Below the pieces are notes generated by a model. The model searched no databases and was not told the DNA's origin. It was given only the letters and a program-made list of their open reading frames with translations. Below, one piece after another: positions 46,202-55,588 of a stretch of 64,000 nt of DNA (within the stretch, counting starts at the first letter, position 1; each line of letters begins with the position of its first letter). Both the position numbers and the translations under genes were made by a program. Source of the DNA: Zobellia nedashkovskayae (GTDB lineage Bacteria > Bacteroidota > Bacteroidia > Flavobacteriales > Flavobacteriaceae); contig NZ_JADDXR010000002.1 of NCBI RefSeq assembly GCF_015330125.1, forward strand, positions 3,670,685 to 3,734,684, given 5' to 3'.

Positions 46202-47671
46202 ATGAAATTAGATTACAAAAAAATAAAAACTCTTGGCGAATTAAAAGCTGCGGGCTATCAAACAAAAAGTATTAAAGATGAGTTGCGAGACAACCTCATT
46301 CAAAAAATAAAGAAGGGGGAAGAAACTTTCCCGGGAGTATGGGGGTATGAAGATTCCGTTATTCCAGAGTTGGAGCGCGCTATTTTATCTCGACATAATA
46401 TTAATTTACTAGGATTGCGTGGTCAGGCTAAAACTCGTTTAGCTCACTTAATGGTAGATTTATTAGACGAATACATTCCGGTAGTGGAGGGTTCTGAAAT
46501 TAATGATGACCCTATGAAACCCATGTCTAGATACGCCATGGAACTGATTAAAGAAAAAGGAGATGATACACCAATTTCTTGGTTACATAAAGATGAGCGT
46601 TTTGCTGAAAAATTAGCAACACCGGATGTTACCGTGGCCGATTTAGTTGGTGATGTAGATCCTATAAAAGCAGCTAACCTTAAATTGTCTTATGCAGATG
46701 ATAGGGTAATTCATTTTGGAATGATCCCACGTGCTAACCGCTGTATTTTCGTTATTAATGAACTTCCGGATTTACAGGCACGTATTCAAGTTTCTCTATT
46801 TAATATTTTGGAAGAAGGAGATATACAGATACGTGGTTTCAAATTGAGATTACCTTTGGATATTCAGTTCGTGTTTACCGCAAACCCTGAAGATTATACA
46901 AATAGAGGAAGTATAGTAACGCCGTTGAAGGATAGAATCGGTTCACAAATATTGACCCATTATCCAGATGATATTGAAACCGCTAGAAAAATCACGGAAC
47001 AAGAAGCGCATCTTGATGCACGCCAAACGGATTCTGTTTATGTACCGGACTTGGCCAAAGATTTACTTGAGCAGATTATTTTTGAAGCTCGTGATAGCGA
47101 GTATGTAGATGCTAAAAGTGGGGTAAGTGCACGAACAAGTATCACCGCTTTTGAAAACCTTTTGAGTACTGCAGAAAGAAGAGCTTTAGTGACAGATGCT
47201 AGTAGCACTATGGTACGATTGAGCGATTTTATGGGGATTATCCCGGCCATTACGGGTAAGATAGAATTGGTCTATGAAGGTGAGCAAGAAGGTGCAGATG
47301 GTGTAGCGGAAATTTTAATTGATGATGCTGTAAAAAGCCTGTTTCCAAAATACTTTCCCGCGATAAACAAATTGGAAAGAAAAGATGCAGCTACTCCTTA
47401 TGACGATTTGTTGAGTTGGTTCTTTCAAGGCGAAGGCTTTGAGTTATTAGATGAGTTTACAGATGAAGAATACAAACGAACTTTAGATAGTATTCCTGAA
47501 CTGAGTCAACTGATAAAGGAGCATCAACCAGATTTTCCAAAGGAAGATATGTACTTCTTGAAGGAATTGGTTTTATGGGGACTTGTATCACATAAAAAAC
47601 TTAGTAAAAATAGATTCGCAGAAGGGTATCAATTTAAAGACCTTTATGGGAGTTACATAGATGGGTTATAG
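46202..47671 (+). CDS. AAA+ ATPase, magnesium-chelatase-I/MoxR-like
   Basis: A 489-residue AAA+ protein. The Walker A-like loop is GLRGQAKTRL (residues 71-80), with Ala where Gly is usual. Walker B fits NRCIFVINELPDL, and sensor 1 is FVFTANPEDY. The C-terminal region is helical. I start it at ATG 46202 (MKLDYKKIKT) instead of a TTG 9 bp upstream. It follows the vWA gene by 78 bp and presumably forms a ring that works with it. Confidence 0.86.
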   Translation: MKLDYKKIKTLGELKAAGYQTKSIKDELRDNLIQKIKKGEETFPGVWGYEDSVIPELERAILSRHNINLLGLRGQAKTRLAHLMVDLLDEYIPVVEGSEINDDPMKPMSRYAMELIKEKGDDTPISWLHKDERFAEKLATPDVTVADLVGDVDPIKAANLKLSYADDRVIHFGMIPRANRCIFVINELPDLQARIQVSLFNILEEGDIQIRGFKLRLPLDIQFVFTANPEDYTNRGSIVTPLKDRIGSQILTHYPDDIETARKITEQEAHLDARQTDSVYVPDLAKDLLEQIIFEARDSEYVDAKSGVSARTSITAFENLLSTAERRALVTDASSTMVRLSDFMGIIPAITGKIELVYEGEQEGADGVAEILIDDAVKSLFPKYFPAINKLERKDAATPYDDLLSWFFQGEGFELLDEFTDEEYKRTLDSIPELSQLIKEHQPDFPKEDMYFLKELVLWGLVSHKKLSKNRFAEGYQFKDLYGSYIDGL

Positions 47672-47692
47672 AAAACCACAGTCTTAAAAAGT

Positions 47693-47723
47693 AAAAAGCC
47701 CTTTCGTTAGAAAGGGCTTTTTT
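47693..47723. terminator. bidirectional rho-independent terminator
   Basis: AAAAAGCCCTTTC and GAAAGGGCTTTTT form a 13-bp stem with a GTTA loop. The A-run on one side and T-run on the other let it serve both the AAA+ gene and the convergent kelch-like gene. Confidence 0.92.
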
Positions 47724-47742
47724 AATATTTGTAGAACTCTAA

Positions 47743-49104
47743 TTACTCAATGACCCATACATCATTGTAATGACTTCTAAGATTATCATCTTGGTCAATA
47801 TTCAATCCACCAGAGATAAGTATTTTATTTTCGAAAACAGTTGAGGCATGTCCTAATCTTCCGGTATAAGAATCGCTACCGCTCAGTTTATTCCATTGGG
47901 TTCCATTATCTGAATACCATACATCTGCGAATGAAACAACGTCTTGCTCCATAGTTTCTTGATTCGTTACTGCTTGCCAGCCACCAATGACCCACATTTT
48001 GTTGTCATACACTAAAGAGGTATGATTAGCACGAATTTCAAATACAGATTCAGTAGCTACTTCCGTCCAGTTTATGCCATCTGTAGACGTATAAATATCA
48101 TTATAGAATAAAGGTGAGAAATCTTGAATTGTAGTTCCCCCCATTAAATACATTTTATCATTAAATACTACCGTAGTATGGTCTGTACGTGGTGAGAACT
48201 GTGTGCTAGATGCTGCTTCTGTCCAAGTTATTCCGTCTTCAGAATACCAAACATCATTCATTTGTTCAGTTACCTTAGTTCCACCAATAACCCACAACTT
48301 GTTATCATAAACAAGGGTAGAATGACCTTCTCTAGAGCCAAATGGACCGGATAAATCATTCCGTACCCAATCTATACCATTAGTAGAGGACCAGATATCA
48401 CTAAAACCTCCACCAATAATCCAAAACTTGTTTTTGAAAACGATAGCGGTATGATTGTTTTTACCACCAAATCCAAAAGGATCCTCTGCCACTAACTTCC
48501 AGGTTTTCCCATCTACAGAAGACCATACGTCTTTGTAATTTGAGTTGTCGTTTTGACCACCTATCATCCATAATTTACCATTAAATTCTGTAATACTATG
48601 ATTTCTTCGTTTACTAAATTCCGCATTAGCGGTTAAAGCAGTTTCTGAAAACGTATAACCCTTAGTGCTAAAGCTAAAAATTTCGGTACTTTCGGTTTTA
48701 CCTCCATTACCATCATTAGCAACAACTTTCCAATAATATACTTTGTTTCGTTCCAAACCTTCGGTTATAGAGAACTCAGTTGCTGTTATATCTTCTGCTA
48801 GAATAGTTTCTGGTGATGCTGTTATATCTAAAAGAAGTTTATAGGTAAGCTCGTCACCATCTGGGTCTGTAGCACTAGACCAAGTTAAAAGCGGATTTAA
48901 ATCAATATCTGCTGCACCATTATCTAAAGTTATAAGATTGAATGCTTCAGGAGCGTTATTTCCAGGTACTTGTTCTTCTTCCGGGTCTTCGCCTTCCGGT
49001 TGCTCGGTATCCGTATCTGGGACATCAATTTGTAAATCATCACTAGAACATGCGCCAAAAATCAAAAGGGAAGTACTGATAAATAGTAGGTTTTTAAACT
49101 TCAT
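47743..49104 (-). CDS. kelch-like beta-propeller lipoprotein
   Basis: A 453-residue lipoprotein with lipobox IFGAC (Cys at about 19), a Pro/Glu-rich linker, a fibronectin III-like domain (about 52-150, APEAFNLITLDNGAADIDLN) and six kelch-like repeats (about 165-453). Each repeat has a W/Y-x-x-GG strand and a DxW-S-xDGxxW turn, for example WVIGGTKVTEQMNDVWYSED. It is probably surface-exposed and binds a ligand or partner. It is next to the alginate lyase block but is read from the opposite strand, so a link is only suggestive. Confidence 0.85.
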   Translation of the reverse strand: MKFKNLLFISTSLLIFGACSSDDLQIDVPDTDTEQPEGEDPEEEQVPGNNAPEAFNLITLDNGAADIDLNPLLTWSSATDPDGDELTYKLLLDITASPETILAEDITATEFSITEGLERNKVYYWKVVANDGNGGKTESTEIFSFSTKGYTFSETALTANAEFSKRRNHSITEFNGKLWMIGGQNDNSNYKDVWSSVDGKTWKLVAEDPFGFGGKNNHTAIVFKNKFWIIGGGFSDIWSSTNGIDWVRNDLSGPFGSREGHSTLVYDNKLWVIGGTKVTEQMNDVWYSEDGITWTEAASSTQFSPRTDHTTVVFNDKMYLMGGTTIQDFSPLFYNDIYTSTDGINWTEVATESVFEIRANHTSLVYDNKMWVIGGWQAVTNQETMEQDVVSFADVWYSDNGTQWNKLSGSDSYTGRLGHASTVFENKILISGGLNIDQDDNLRSHYNDVWVIE

Positions 49105-49289
49105 GATAGGGATTTTAGTTATGAGTATATAACTAACAGCCTTATAAAAAAATTTGAAGCGTTAGACCAAGTGTTTCTTCTTTCAGATAAACATCAATTT
49201 TAGGCAATAGTAGTCAGGTGAATTGATAAATAAGAATAGTAAATGAAGTTTTGAGTTACCAATTATCGTCAGGAGTAAGGACTAAATCC

Positions 49290-49341
49290 TTTGTTTAGAA
49301 AGATAAATAAACTATATTTGGTAAACCAGTTTGGTAAACCA
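49290..49341 (+). promoter_or_regulatory. alginate lyase promoter with doubled TGGTAAACCA operator
   Basis: The stretch 49105-49440 between the kelch-like gene and the first PL6 gene holds this one clear signal. A consensus promoter (TTTG at 49290-49293, 19-bp spacer, TATATTTG at 49313-49320) is overlapped by TGGTAAACCA at 49319-49328 and 49332-49341, a 13-bp period. Operators covering the -7 and the start region fit a repressor. The half-site TGGT/ACCA resembles FCD-type GntR operators such as UxuR. The expected leader is about 115 bp. Confidence 0.8.
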
Positions 49342-49440
49342 ATTAGACAAGATGACAATTGGATGTAATTACTTAATTTGTATTCGAAATTCTCAACTAT
49401 TTTAAAGAATCTAATAGAACAACTCTCTCAATACACCTAA

Positions 49441-51759
49441 ATGATGAAAACTAGTTTATTAGTAATAAGTGCAGCTCTTTTATTCTTTTCATTTACTAAA
49501 AACCCTGATTATCAAGATGTTTATGTGAAAAACATAGCAGAATTGAATGCCGCAATAGATAGTGCAAGTCCTGGAGATGAGATAATAATGGCCAATGGCG
49601 AATGGAAGGATGTACAGATTAAATTTGTAGGTTACGGAACAGAAGAACAGCCAATTACACTTAAAGCTGAAACGGCTGGAAAAGTTCTTATAAGCGGTGT
49701 TTCCGATTTAAAGTTAGGTGGGGATTATTTGGTAGTGAGTGGCTTACATTTTACCAATGGTTATTCTCCTTCCCATGCCGTAGTGGAGTTTGCAATTAAT
49801 AAAGATACGGTTGCCAATCACTCCAAGCTTACCAATAGTGTAATCTTGGATTATAATAAGCCCCAAAAAAATCAAACCGATTTATGGGTTTTATTTCATG
49901 GACGTCATAACGAGCTAGAAGGCTGTTATATTGCCGGTAAGGCCAACAGAGGTCCAACGGTAAGAATAGATTTGGCGGGAAACCATAGTGTAAAGAACTA
50001 CCACAAAATCACTAATAATTATTTTGGTCCAAGACCTCCAAAAGGTGGTCCAAGTGCAGAAACTATACAACTTGGTAATAGTTATACATCAATGGCTCCA
50101 AGTTACACCTTGGTTCAACATAATTTCTTTGACCGATGTAATGGCGAAGTTGAGGTTATTTCAAGTAAAACGAACTTTAACGAATTTAGAAATAACGTTT
50201 TCTATAAAAGTGAAGGGTCATTGGTTACCAGACACGGAAACTATTGTATTGTAGATGGCAATTATTTTATAGGCGATAAAAATTCTGAGCAAATAGGAGG
50301 AGTGAGACTTATAGGAACAGGACATTGGGTAACGAACAATTACTTTTTTGACCTTAAAGGAGATACCTTCAGAAGTCCGTTGGCCATTATGAACGGTATT
50401 AAAAAATCGCCTTTAAATAGATATATACAGGTTACGGATGTAGTGGTAGCTTATAACTCCTATATTAATTGCTCCCCTTGGCAGTTTAGCGTTGGTTCTA
50501 ACGTAGATCAAAAGGATATTCTTCCCGCTAGCGAAATCAGGTCTGAAAGACCTATTCGTACAATTGTGGCCAACAACCTAATCTACAATGATAAAGGTGT
50601 TGAGCAAGTTGTAATTGCTCATGATTCTTTGGATGGAATTGATTTTGAAAGTAATATAATTAACAATCAAGGAGTTTCATTTGATAAAATATCGGGTATT
50701 GAAGCAGAAGATTTTTCAATTTCGGAATTGGAAGAAAATGTTTGGATTCCACCAGCTGATTTGTCCAGTCCGAAACTTTATAATGGTTTTGAATTTGATT
50801 TGATTAAAAAGGATCTTTTTGGGAATTCAAGAGAGGAAAAAAATGATGTTGGGGCGGTTGTAGGTAAACCGGCAGAAAAACTAAATCTAATGGATGTATC
50901 TCAGTATGGTCCAGATTGGTATTCTCCAAATTCTGCTAATGACTATGTGCCCAAAACTTATTCCGTTAGTTCAACCTCTAAATTGGTTAGTACGCTCCAG
51001 AAAGCAAAAAATGGTGATACCATTGTTCTGACTTCCAACAAGTATAAGCTGAAAACCTCTTTGAAAATTGACAAGATGTTGACCATTCGCTCAGAGGATG
51101 TCAATAACAAGGCTATTATTCAATATAACGGTGCGGCAGGAACACCGGCCTTTGAAATGAACCCTAAAGGAAAGCTTACTCTAAAAGGTGTTTACCTTAT
51201 AGGCGCCAAAGATTTGTACGCGTTCGCAAGCTTAAAGGAGAACATGTCCAGTCTTTATAATTTGACCGTTGTAGATTCCGAAATATCTAATTTTGATTAT
51301 GTGCTAAAAGCATACAAACATTCATTCTCCGAGTATATTAAGTTTACATCTACTTCTATAAAAAACTGTGCAAATGGTTTAGAACTTTCTGAAGAAACTG
51401 ATGACCGTGGCGAATATAGTGCAGAGAATATCTTTATAGAGAATTGTCAATTTGAAAATGTTGCCAAAAATGTAGTCGATTATTATAGGGGTGGTTATGA
51501 TGAATCTACTGTTGGTGGAAATTTAGTTGTTACCAACAGTACATTTAAAAACTGTGGTGCAAATGAAGAAGACGGGATTTTACTTAATACCTATGGTATT
51601 ATTAATGTAAATCTTTCAGGAAACAAATTTCTGGATAACCCGGTAAAATTCGTTGCCCGACTTTGGGGAGCTAAAAATAATAGTCACTCTAACAACGAAA
51701 TAAAAAACTCAGGGGAGCTTATCGTAGAAGAAAACCTTCCACTTAAACTAATGTACTAA
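49441..51759 (+). CDS. PL6-family alginate lyase (first copy)
   Basis: A 772-residue exported polysaccharide lyase of family PL6 (chondroitinase-B fold). A signal peptide spans about 1-20 (no lipobox). The N-terminal parallel beta-helix (about 25-370) holds the catalytic site: E236 and E238 as Ca2+ ligands, K243 as base and R264 as acid, with the same spacing as in AlyGC (E213, E215, K220, R241). A second beta-helix domain fills about 500-770. PL6 enzymes cleave alginate, often MG or poly-G, exolytically or endolytically. It shares its transcript with the PL7 gene 122 bp downstream, probably. Confidence 0.92.
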   Translation: MMKTSLLVISAALLFFSFTKNPDYQDVYVKNIAELNAAIDSASPGDEIIMANGEWKDVQIKFVGYGTEEQPITLKAETAGKVLISGVSDLKLGGDYLVVSGLHFTNGYSPSHAVVEFAINKDTVANHSKLTNSVILDYNKPQKNQTDLWVLFHGRHNELEGCYIAGKANRGPTVRIDLAGNHSVKNYHKITNNYFGPRPPKGGPSAETIQLGNSYTSMAPSYTLVQHNFFDRCNGEVEVISSKTNFNEFRNNVFYKSEGSLVTRHGNYCIVDGNYFIGDKNSEQIGGVRLIGTGHWVTNNYFFDLKGDTFRSPLAIMNGIKKSPLNRYIQVTDVVVAYNSYINCSPWQFSVGSNVDQKDILPASEIRSERPIRTIVANNLIYNDKGVEQVVIAHDSLDGIDFESNIINNQGVSFDKISGIEAEDFSISELEENVWIPPADLSSPKLYNGFEFDLIKKDLFGNSREEKNDVGAVVGKPAEKLNLMDVSQYGPDWYSPNSANDYVPKTYSVSSTSKLVSTLQKAKNGDTIVLTSNKYKLKTSLKIDKMLTIRSEDVNNKAIIQYNGAAGTPAFEMNPKGKLTLKGVYLIGAKDLYAFASLKENMSSLYNLTVVDSEISNFDYVLKAYKHSFSEYIKFTSTSIKNCANGLELSEETDDRGEYSAENIFIENCQFENVAKNVVDYYRGGYDESTVGGNLVVTNSTFKNCGANEEDGILLNTYGIINVNLSGNKFLDNPVKFVARLWGAKNNSHSNNEIKNSGELIVEENLPLKLMY

Positions 51760-51797
51760 CTAAGTATTCTTTAGTAAACTACCTTGAGGCAAGACCA

Positions 51798-51865
51798 CGA
51801 GGCACCAAAAGGAATACACTTTGATTTCGAGGTAAGCCTCGGACCAGTTAATCTCGATTATCGAG
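51798..51865 (+). other. hairpin-rich linker between PL6 and PL7 genes
   Basis: CGAGG(51828-51832) pairs with CCTCG (51837-51841) across TAAG; CGAGGC at 51798-51803 could pair with the same 3' arm instead. CTCGA/TCGAG (51853-51865) makes a second small hairpin. No T-run follows, so these are not terminators; they may adjust mRNA stability or translation of the PL7 gene. No TGGTAAACCA site is present here. Confidence 0.4.
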
Positions 51866-51881
51866 TAAAATCAATTTGAAG

Positions 51882-52940
51882 ATGAAAAAATCAGTATTTA
51901 CCATAGTTACAGTTTTAGCGTTAATCGCTTGTAAGAATAATGCTAAAGTTTCTCCGGATACAAGTTCAGAGGCCACAGATCAAACTGAGAAGGAAACAAA
52001 ATATCCAAGCGATGTAATTCCTTTTATGGATGAGTGGAAAATTCTTTTAGGAGACGGAACTCGTTCTGAGGAATTAGTAAACTACGAGAAAAAAGATTTT
52101 TTCTATGTTGAAAAGGATGATAAAGCGGATTGGGTAGTGTACAAAACCCCTAACTCAGGTATTACTTCTAGAACTTCAAGTAATACAAGAACAGAATTAG
52201 GTCAGAAAAAACATTGGATACCTGAAACCGGAGGTAAATTAACGGGGACACTGAAGGTTCAGCATGTTTCTACTTCAGGAGATGCTAGAGTTGCCGCTTC
52301 TTATTCCGTAGTAGTTGGTCAAATCCATAGTGACGAAGGACACGAGAACGAACCTATAAAAATCTTTTATAAAAAATTTCCTGGCCATACAAAAGGATCT
52401 GTTTTCTGGAACTATGAAATCAATACAGAAGGAGACAATTCAAAAAGATGGGATTACTCAACCGCCATTTGGGGTAATGATATGTCTGTTGTAGGTGAAA
52501 CCGCTACTACTTATCCCAAAGAACCTGAAAACGGTATTGAATTGGGAGAGGAATTTAGCTATGAAATAAATGTTTATAAAGGTATTATGTATCTTACTTT
52601 TTCAAGTGAAGGACATGATACTGTAAAGTTCACAAAAAACTTGCTGAAATCTGATTTCTCTAAAAAATCTGATATTCCACAACAGATATGGACATTGTAT
52701 GCGTCTATTGGTCGTGACGGTATTGAACGAGAAAATGCGTATGCTGGTGAAATTCAGTATTTCAAACAAGGTGCATACAATCAAACAAATGGCAAATCTC
52801 CAGAAGACAATATGGTTTGGAGTACCGGTTCTGAGACGTATGATGGTGATATAGAAAAGCAGTACGCAAATGGATGCTATGCAGAGGTTTGGTTTAAGGA
52901 AGCCACTGTTGGTGAAGGTACTTTGCCAATTGAAGAATAG
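51882..52940 (+). CDS. PL7-family alginate lyase, lipoprotein
   Basis: A 352-residue alginate lyase of family PL7 (jelly-roll fold). The signal peptide ends in a lipobox (ALIAC), so it is anchored in the outer membrane or periplasm. The three family motifs are present: R103-T-E105-L (RxE), Q147-I-H149 (QIH), and YFKQGAYNQ (Y293-Y299), which contain the catalytic Gln, His and Tyr. QIH often marks activity on G-containing blocks. ATG 51882 is preferred to a TTG 6 bp earlier. It lies between two PL6 genes and supplies endolytic cutting. Confidence 0.92.
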   Translation: MKKSVFTIVTVLALIACKNNAKVSPDTSSEATDQTEKETKYPSDVIPFMDEWKILLGDGTRSEELVNYEKKDFFYVEKDDKADWVVYKTPNSGITSRTSSNTRTELGQKKHWIPETGGKLTGTLKVQHVSTSGDARVAASYSVVVGQIHSDEGHENEPIKIFYKKFPGHTKGSVFWNYEINTEGDNSKRWDYSTAIWGNDMSVVGETATTYPKEPENGIELGEEFSYEINVYKGIMYLTFSSEGHDTVKFTKNLLKSDFSKKSDIPQQIWTLYASIGRDGIERENAYAGEIQYFKQGAYNQTNGKSPEDNMVWSTGSETYDGDIEKQYANGCYAEVWFKEATVGEGTLPIEE

Positions 52941-53102
52941 TATTTGTCTCACAGATGCTTTTAATTTTGATTGCTGCTGTTCAGTTTTAAATAGTTCATT
53001 CCAAATGTCATAGTCCAATAAACCTTGATTTTATAGAATTGACAATTTCGTGAGATAGAAATCATTTATTTAATTGGATATGGACCGATTTTGTGTTAAA
53101 AA

Positions 53103-53154
53103 TTTGTGTGTTTGACAAATATCTGTACTTTTGGTAAACCAGTTTGGTAAACCA
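53103..53154 (+). promoter_or_regulatory. second alginate lyase promoter with doubled TGGTAAACCA operator
   Basis: TTTG (53103-53106), a 19-bp spacer and TACTTTTG (53126-53133) form a consensus promoter. TGGTAAACCA occurs at 53132-53141 and 53145-53154, again with 13-bp period and overlapping the -7 element. The motif arrangement matches the one at 49290. The start codon is 9 bp beyond the operator, so the leader is very short. Confidence 0.8.
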
Positions 53155-53163
53155 ATTTAACAT

Positions 53164-55491
53164 ATGACACACTTAAACAAATTACTCTCGTTAATTTTAA
53201 TTATAGTTAGCTGCTCTTTTGCTACAGCACAGCAAAAGGAGACAGTAAATAATGTAGCAGAGTTTGAAGAAATGCTTCAAAAAGTGCAACCAGGAGATAG
53301 CATTGTTCTTGCAAATGGCGCATGGATGGATGCAGAACTTTTGTTCGAAGCTAACGGTACAGCAGAAAAGCCAATTACACTTACCGTTGAAGAAAAAGGG
53401 AAAGTTACCTTAGAAGGAGCTTCTAATCTAAGAATTGCGGGTGACCACTTAATAGTAAAAGGTCTTGTCTTTAAAAATGGATACACACCAACAAATGCAG
53501 TTATCTCTTTTAGAAAAAATAGAGAAGAAATGGCTAATAACAGCCGTTTAACGGAATGTGTTATTGATAATTTCAATAATCCAGAACGTCAAGTGCAGGA
53601 TTATTGGGTAACGATTTATGGTAAAAACAACCGTATTGATCATAACCATATTTCTGGAAAAAAGAACTTAGGGGTTACCATGATAGTTGGTTTGGACACA
53701 GAAGGTAGTAGAGCTAACAATCACCAAATAGACCACAACTATTTTGGTCCTCGTCCAACTTACGGTAATAATGGAGGTGAAACTTTAAGAATCGGAACCA
53801 GTCATCATGCGTTAGAGAATTCTAATACGTTGGTAGAGTCTAATTATTTTGACAGAACAAATGGCGAGCACGAAATCATTTCAAATAAATCCTGTCAAAA
53901 CACCTTCAAATACAACACCTTTTTTGAGTGTACAGGTACTTTAACTATGCGTCATGGAAATGAGACGCTAGTTGACGGTAATGTTTTCATAGGTAATGGA
54001 AAACCAAGTACGGGAGGTGTACGTGTAATTAATGAAACGCAAACAGTTACTAATAACTATCATATTGGTTTAACAGGATACCGTTTTAGAGGTGCATTTG
54101 TTATGATGAACGGCGTGCCAGATTCACCACCAAATCGTTATGTTCCGGTTATTGATTCTAAAGTAAATAACAATACGTTTGTAAATTGCGAAAACATCCT
54201 TTTTGGAGCTGGAAGTGATGAAGAAAGAAGTCAAGCACCAAGAACTTCTGAATTTTCAGAGAATATTATTTATAATGATAGCAAGAAAGACATTTTCACT
54301 ATTAACGATGATATTAGTGGGATTACATTTAAAGATAATATTTTAGGTGAAAACTCAGAAACAAGTATTAAGTCTGGTTTTAAAAATGCGAATATTAAAT
54401 TAGTGAAAAACGAGCAAGGTTTTTTAATTCCTACATCAAGGAAAATAAAAACTAAGGTTACGATAAGTCCAAAAATTGCCACTAAGGAAAATACGGGAAT
54501 AGCATGGTATTCAAAAGCAGATAAGAGTGTAGTATTAAATTCTGGTAAAACATTAAAAGTAGAAGCCGGTATCAATACTTTATATGAAATCGTTAAAAAA
54601 TCGGAAGCTGGAGATATTATAGAATTAGAAGAAGGTGGAACATACTTATTGACTAAAGCGGTAAAAATAGGCCACCCACTAACATTTAAAACGGTTGGAA
54701 AGGAAAAAGCAACCATTTTGTTTGAAAGGATGATGGCATTTGAAATCCAGGATGGAGGTAGTTTATCTTTGGAGAACATCACTTTTGATGGTGCAAAATC
54801 TCCTGATTATGCAGGGAATTCGGTTATTAGTACCAGTAAGAATTCTATGTTAGATAATTACAAATTGTTTATTGATAACTGCGAATTTAAAGATATGGTA
54901 GTCAACCACTCTTTTGATGTACTAAGAGTTTCTAAAGGTACATTTGCAGACACCATTAGCATTCAGAATTCGACCTTCAAAAAAATTACGGGTAGTATTG
55001 CAGCTTTAGATAAAGAGACTGATGATATTGGAGCTTATAATGTAGAATACTTCATTATGAAAAACAATACCATAAGCGAACTACAAGGAGCGGCGCTACG
55101 GTTGTATAGAGGAGGAAAAGACGAGAGTACATTTGGCCCATTCTTAGAGGTGGATCACAATGTATTTGATAATGTTGGTTTTGGTAAGAAGAATAAATAC
55201 AAATCTGCCATATCACTATATGGTGTTCAAGAAACGGATATCAAAAATAATATCTTTAAAGATAGCAAGGCTATTGAAATGCATTTGGTAGTTGGTGAGC
55301 CTATAGTTAAAGTGCGTAATAATGCCTTAAGCAATTCTGAAAAACTAATTGTAACAGGGGACCAGAAATACTTTGTAGAAAACCAATGGAACTTAGACCC
55401 GGAATTCATAGATGATTCATCATATTCATTAAGTCCTGATTCTCCTTTAAAAGGAAAAGCTACAGATGGTGGTGATTTAGGAGTGAAATAG
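53164..55491 (+). CDS. PL6-family alginate lyase (second copy)
   Basis: A 775-residue exported PL6 lyase. A signal peptide (about 1-22, ending SFATAQQ) is followed by the catalytic beta-helix with E235, E237, K242 and R263 at family spacing, then a C-terminal beta-helix domain (about 480-760). It is a diverged paralogue of the PL6 at 49441 with the same architecture, so the specificities may differ. It has its own regulated promoter and a strong terminator, and is likely coinduced with the other lyases by the shared operator. Confidence 0.92.
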   Translation: MTHLNKLLSLILIIVSCSFATAQQKETVNNVAEFEEMLQKVQPGDSIVLANGAWMDAELLFEANGTAEKPITLTVEEKGKVTLEGASNLRIAGDHLIVKGLVFKNGYTPTNAVISFRKNREEMANNSRLTECVIDNFNNPERQVQDYWVTIYGKNNRIDHNHISGKKNLGVTMIVGLDTEGSRANNHQIDHNYFGPRPTYGNNGGETLRIGTSHHALENSNTLVESNYFDRTNGEHEIISNKSCQNTFKYNTFFECTGTLTMRHGNETLVDGNVFIGNGKPSTGGVRVINETQTVTNNYHIGLTGYRFRGAFVMMNGVPDSPPNRYVPVIDSKVNNNTFVNCENILFGAGSDEERSQAPRTSEFSENIIYNDSKKDIFTINDDISGITFKDNILGENSETSIKSGFKNANIKLVKNEQGFLIPTSRKIKTKVTISPKIATKENTGIAWYSKADKSVVLNSGKTLKVEAGINTLYEIVKKSEAGDIIELEEGGTYLLTKAVKIGHPLTFKTVGKEKATILFERMMAFEIQDGGSLSLENITFDGAKSPDYAGNSVISTSKNSMLDNYKLFIDNCEFKDMVVNHSFDVLRVSKGTFADTISIQNSTFKKITGSIAALDKETDDIGAYNVEYFIMKNNTISELQGAALRLYRGGKDESTFGPFLEVDHNVFDNVGFGKKNKYKSAISLYGVQETDIKNNIFKDSKAIEMHLVVGEPIVKVRNNALSNSEKLIVTGDQKYFVENQWNLDPEFIDDSSYSLSPDSPLKGKATDGGDLGVK

Positions 55492-55550
55492 GAGGGAAGA
55501 AACTAGAAAATAGGCACAATAACGTAATATGTTGTTTGCTGAAGTATGAA

Positions 55551-55588
55551 AGCTGAACACTATTTAGTAGTGTTCAGCTTTTTATTTT
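55551..55588 (+). terminator. rho-independent terminator after the second PL6 gene
   Basis: AGCTGAACACTA pairs with TAGTGTTCAGCT (12 bp, 5-base loop), followed by TTTTATTTT. It also lies at the 3' end of the convergent histidine kinase gene. Confidence 0.92.
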
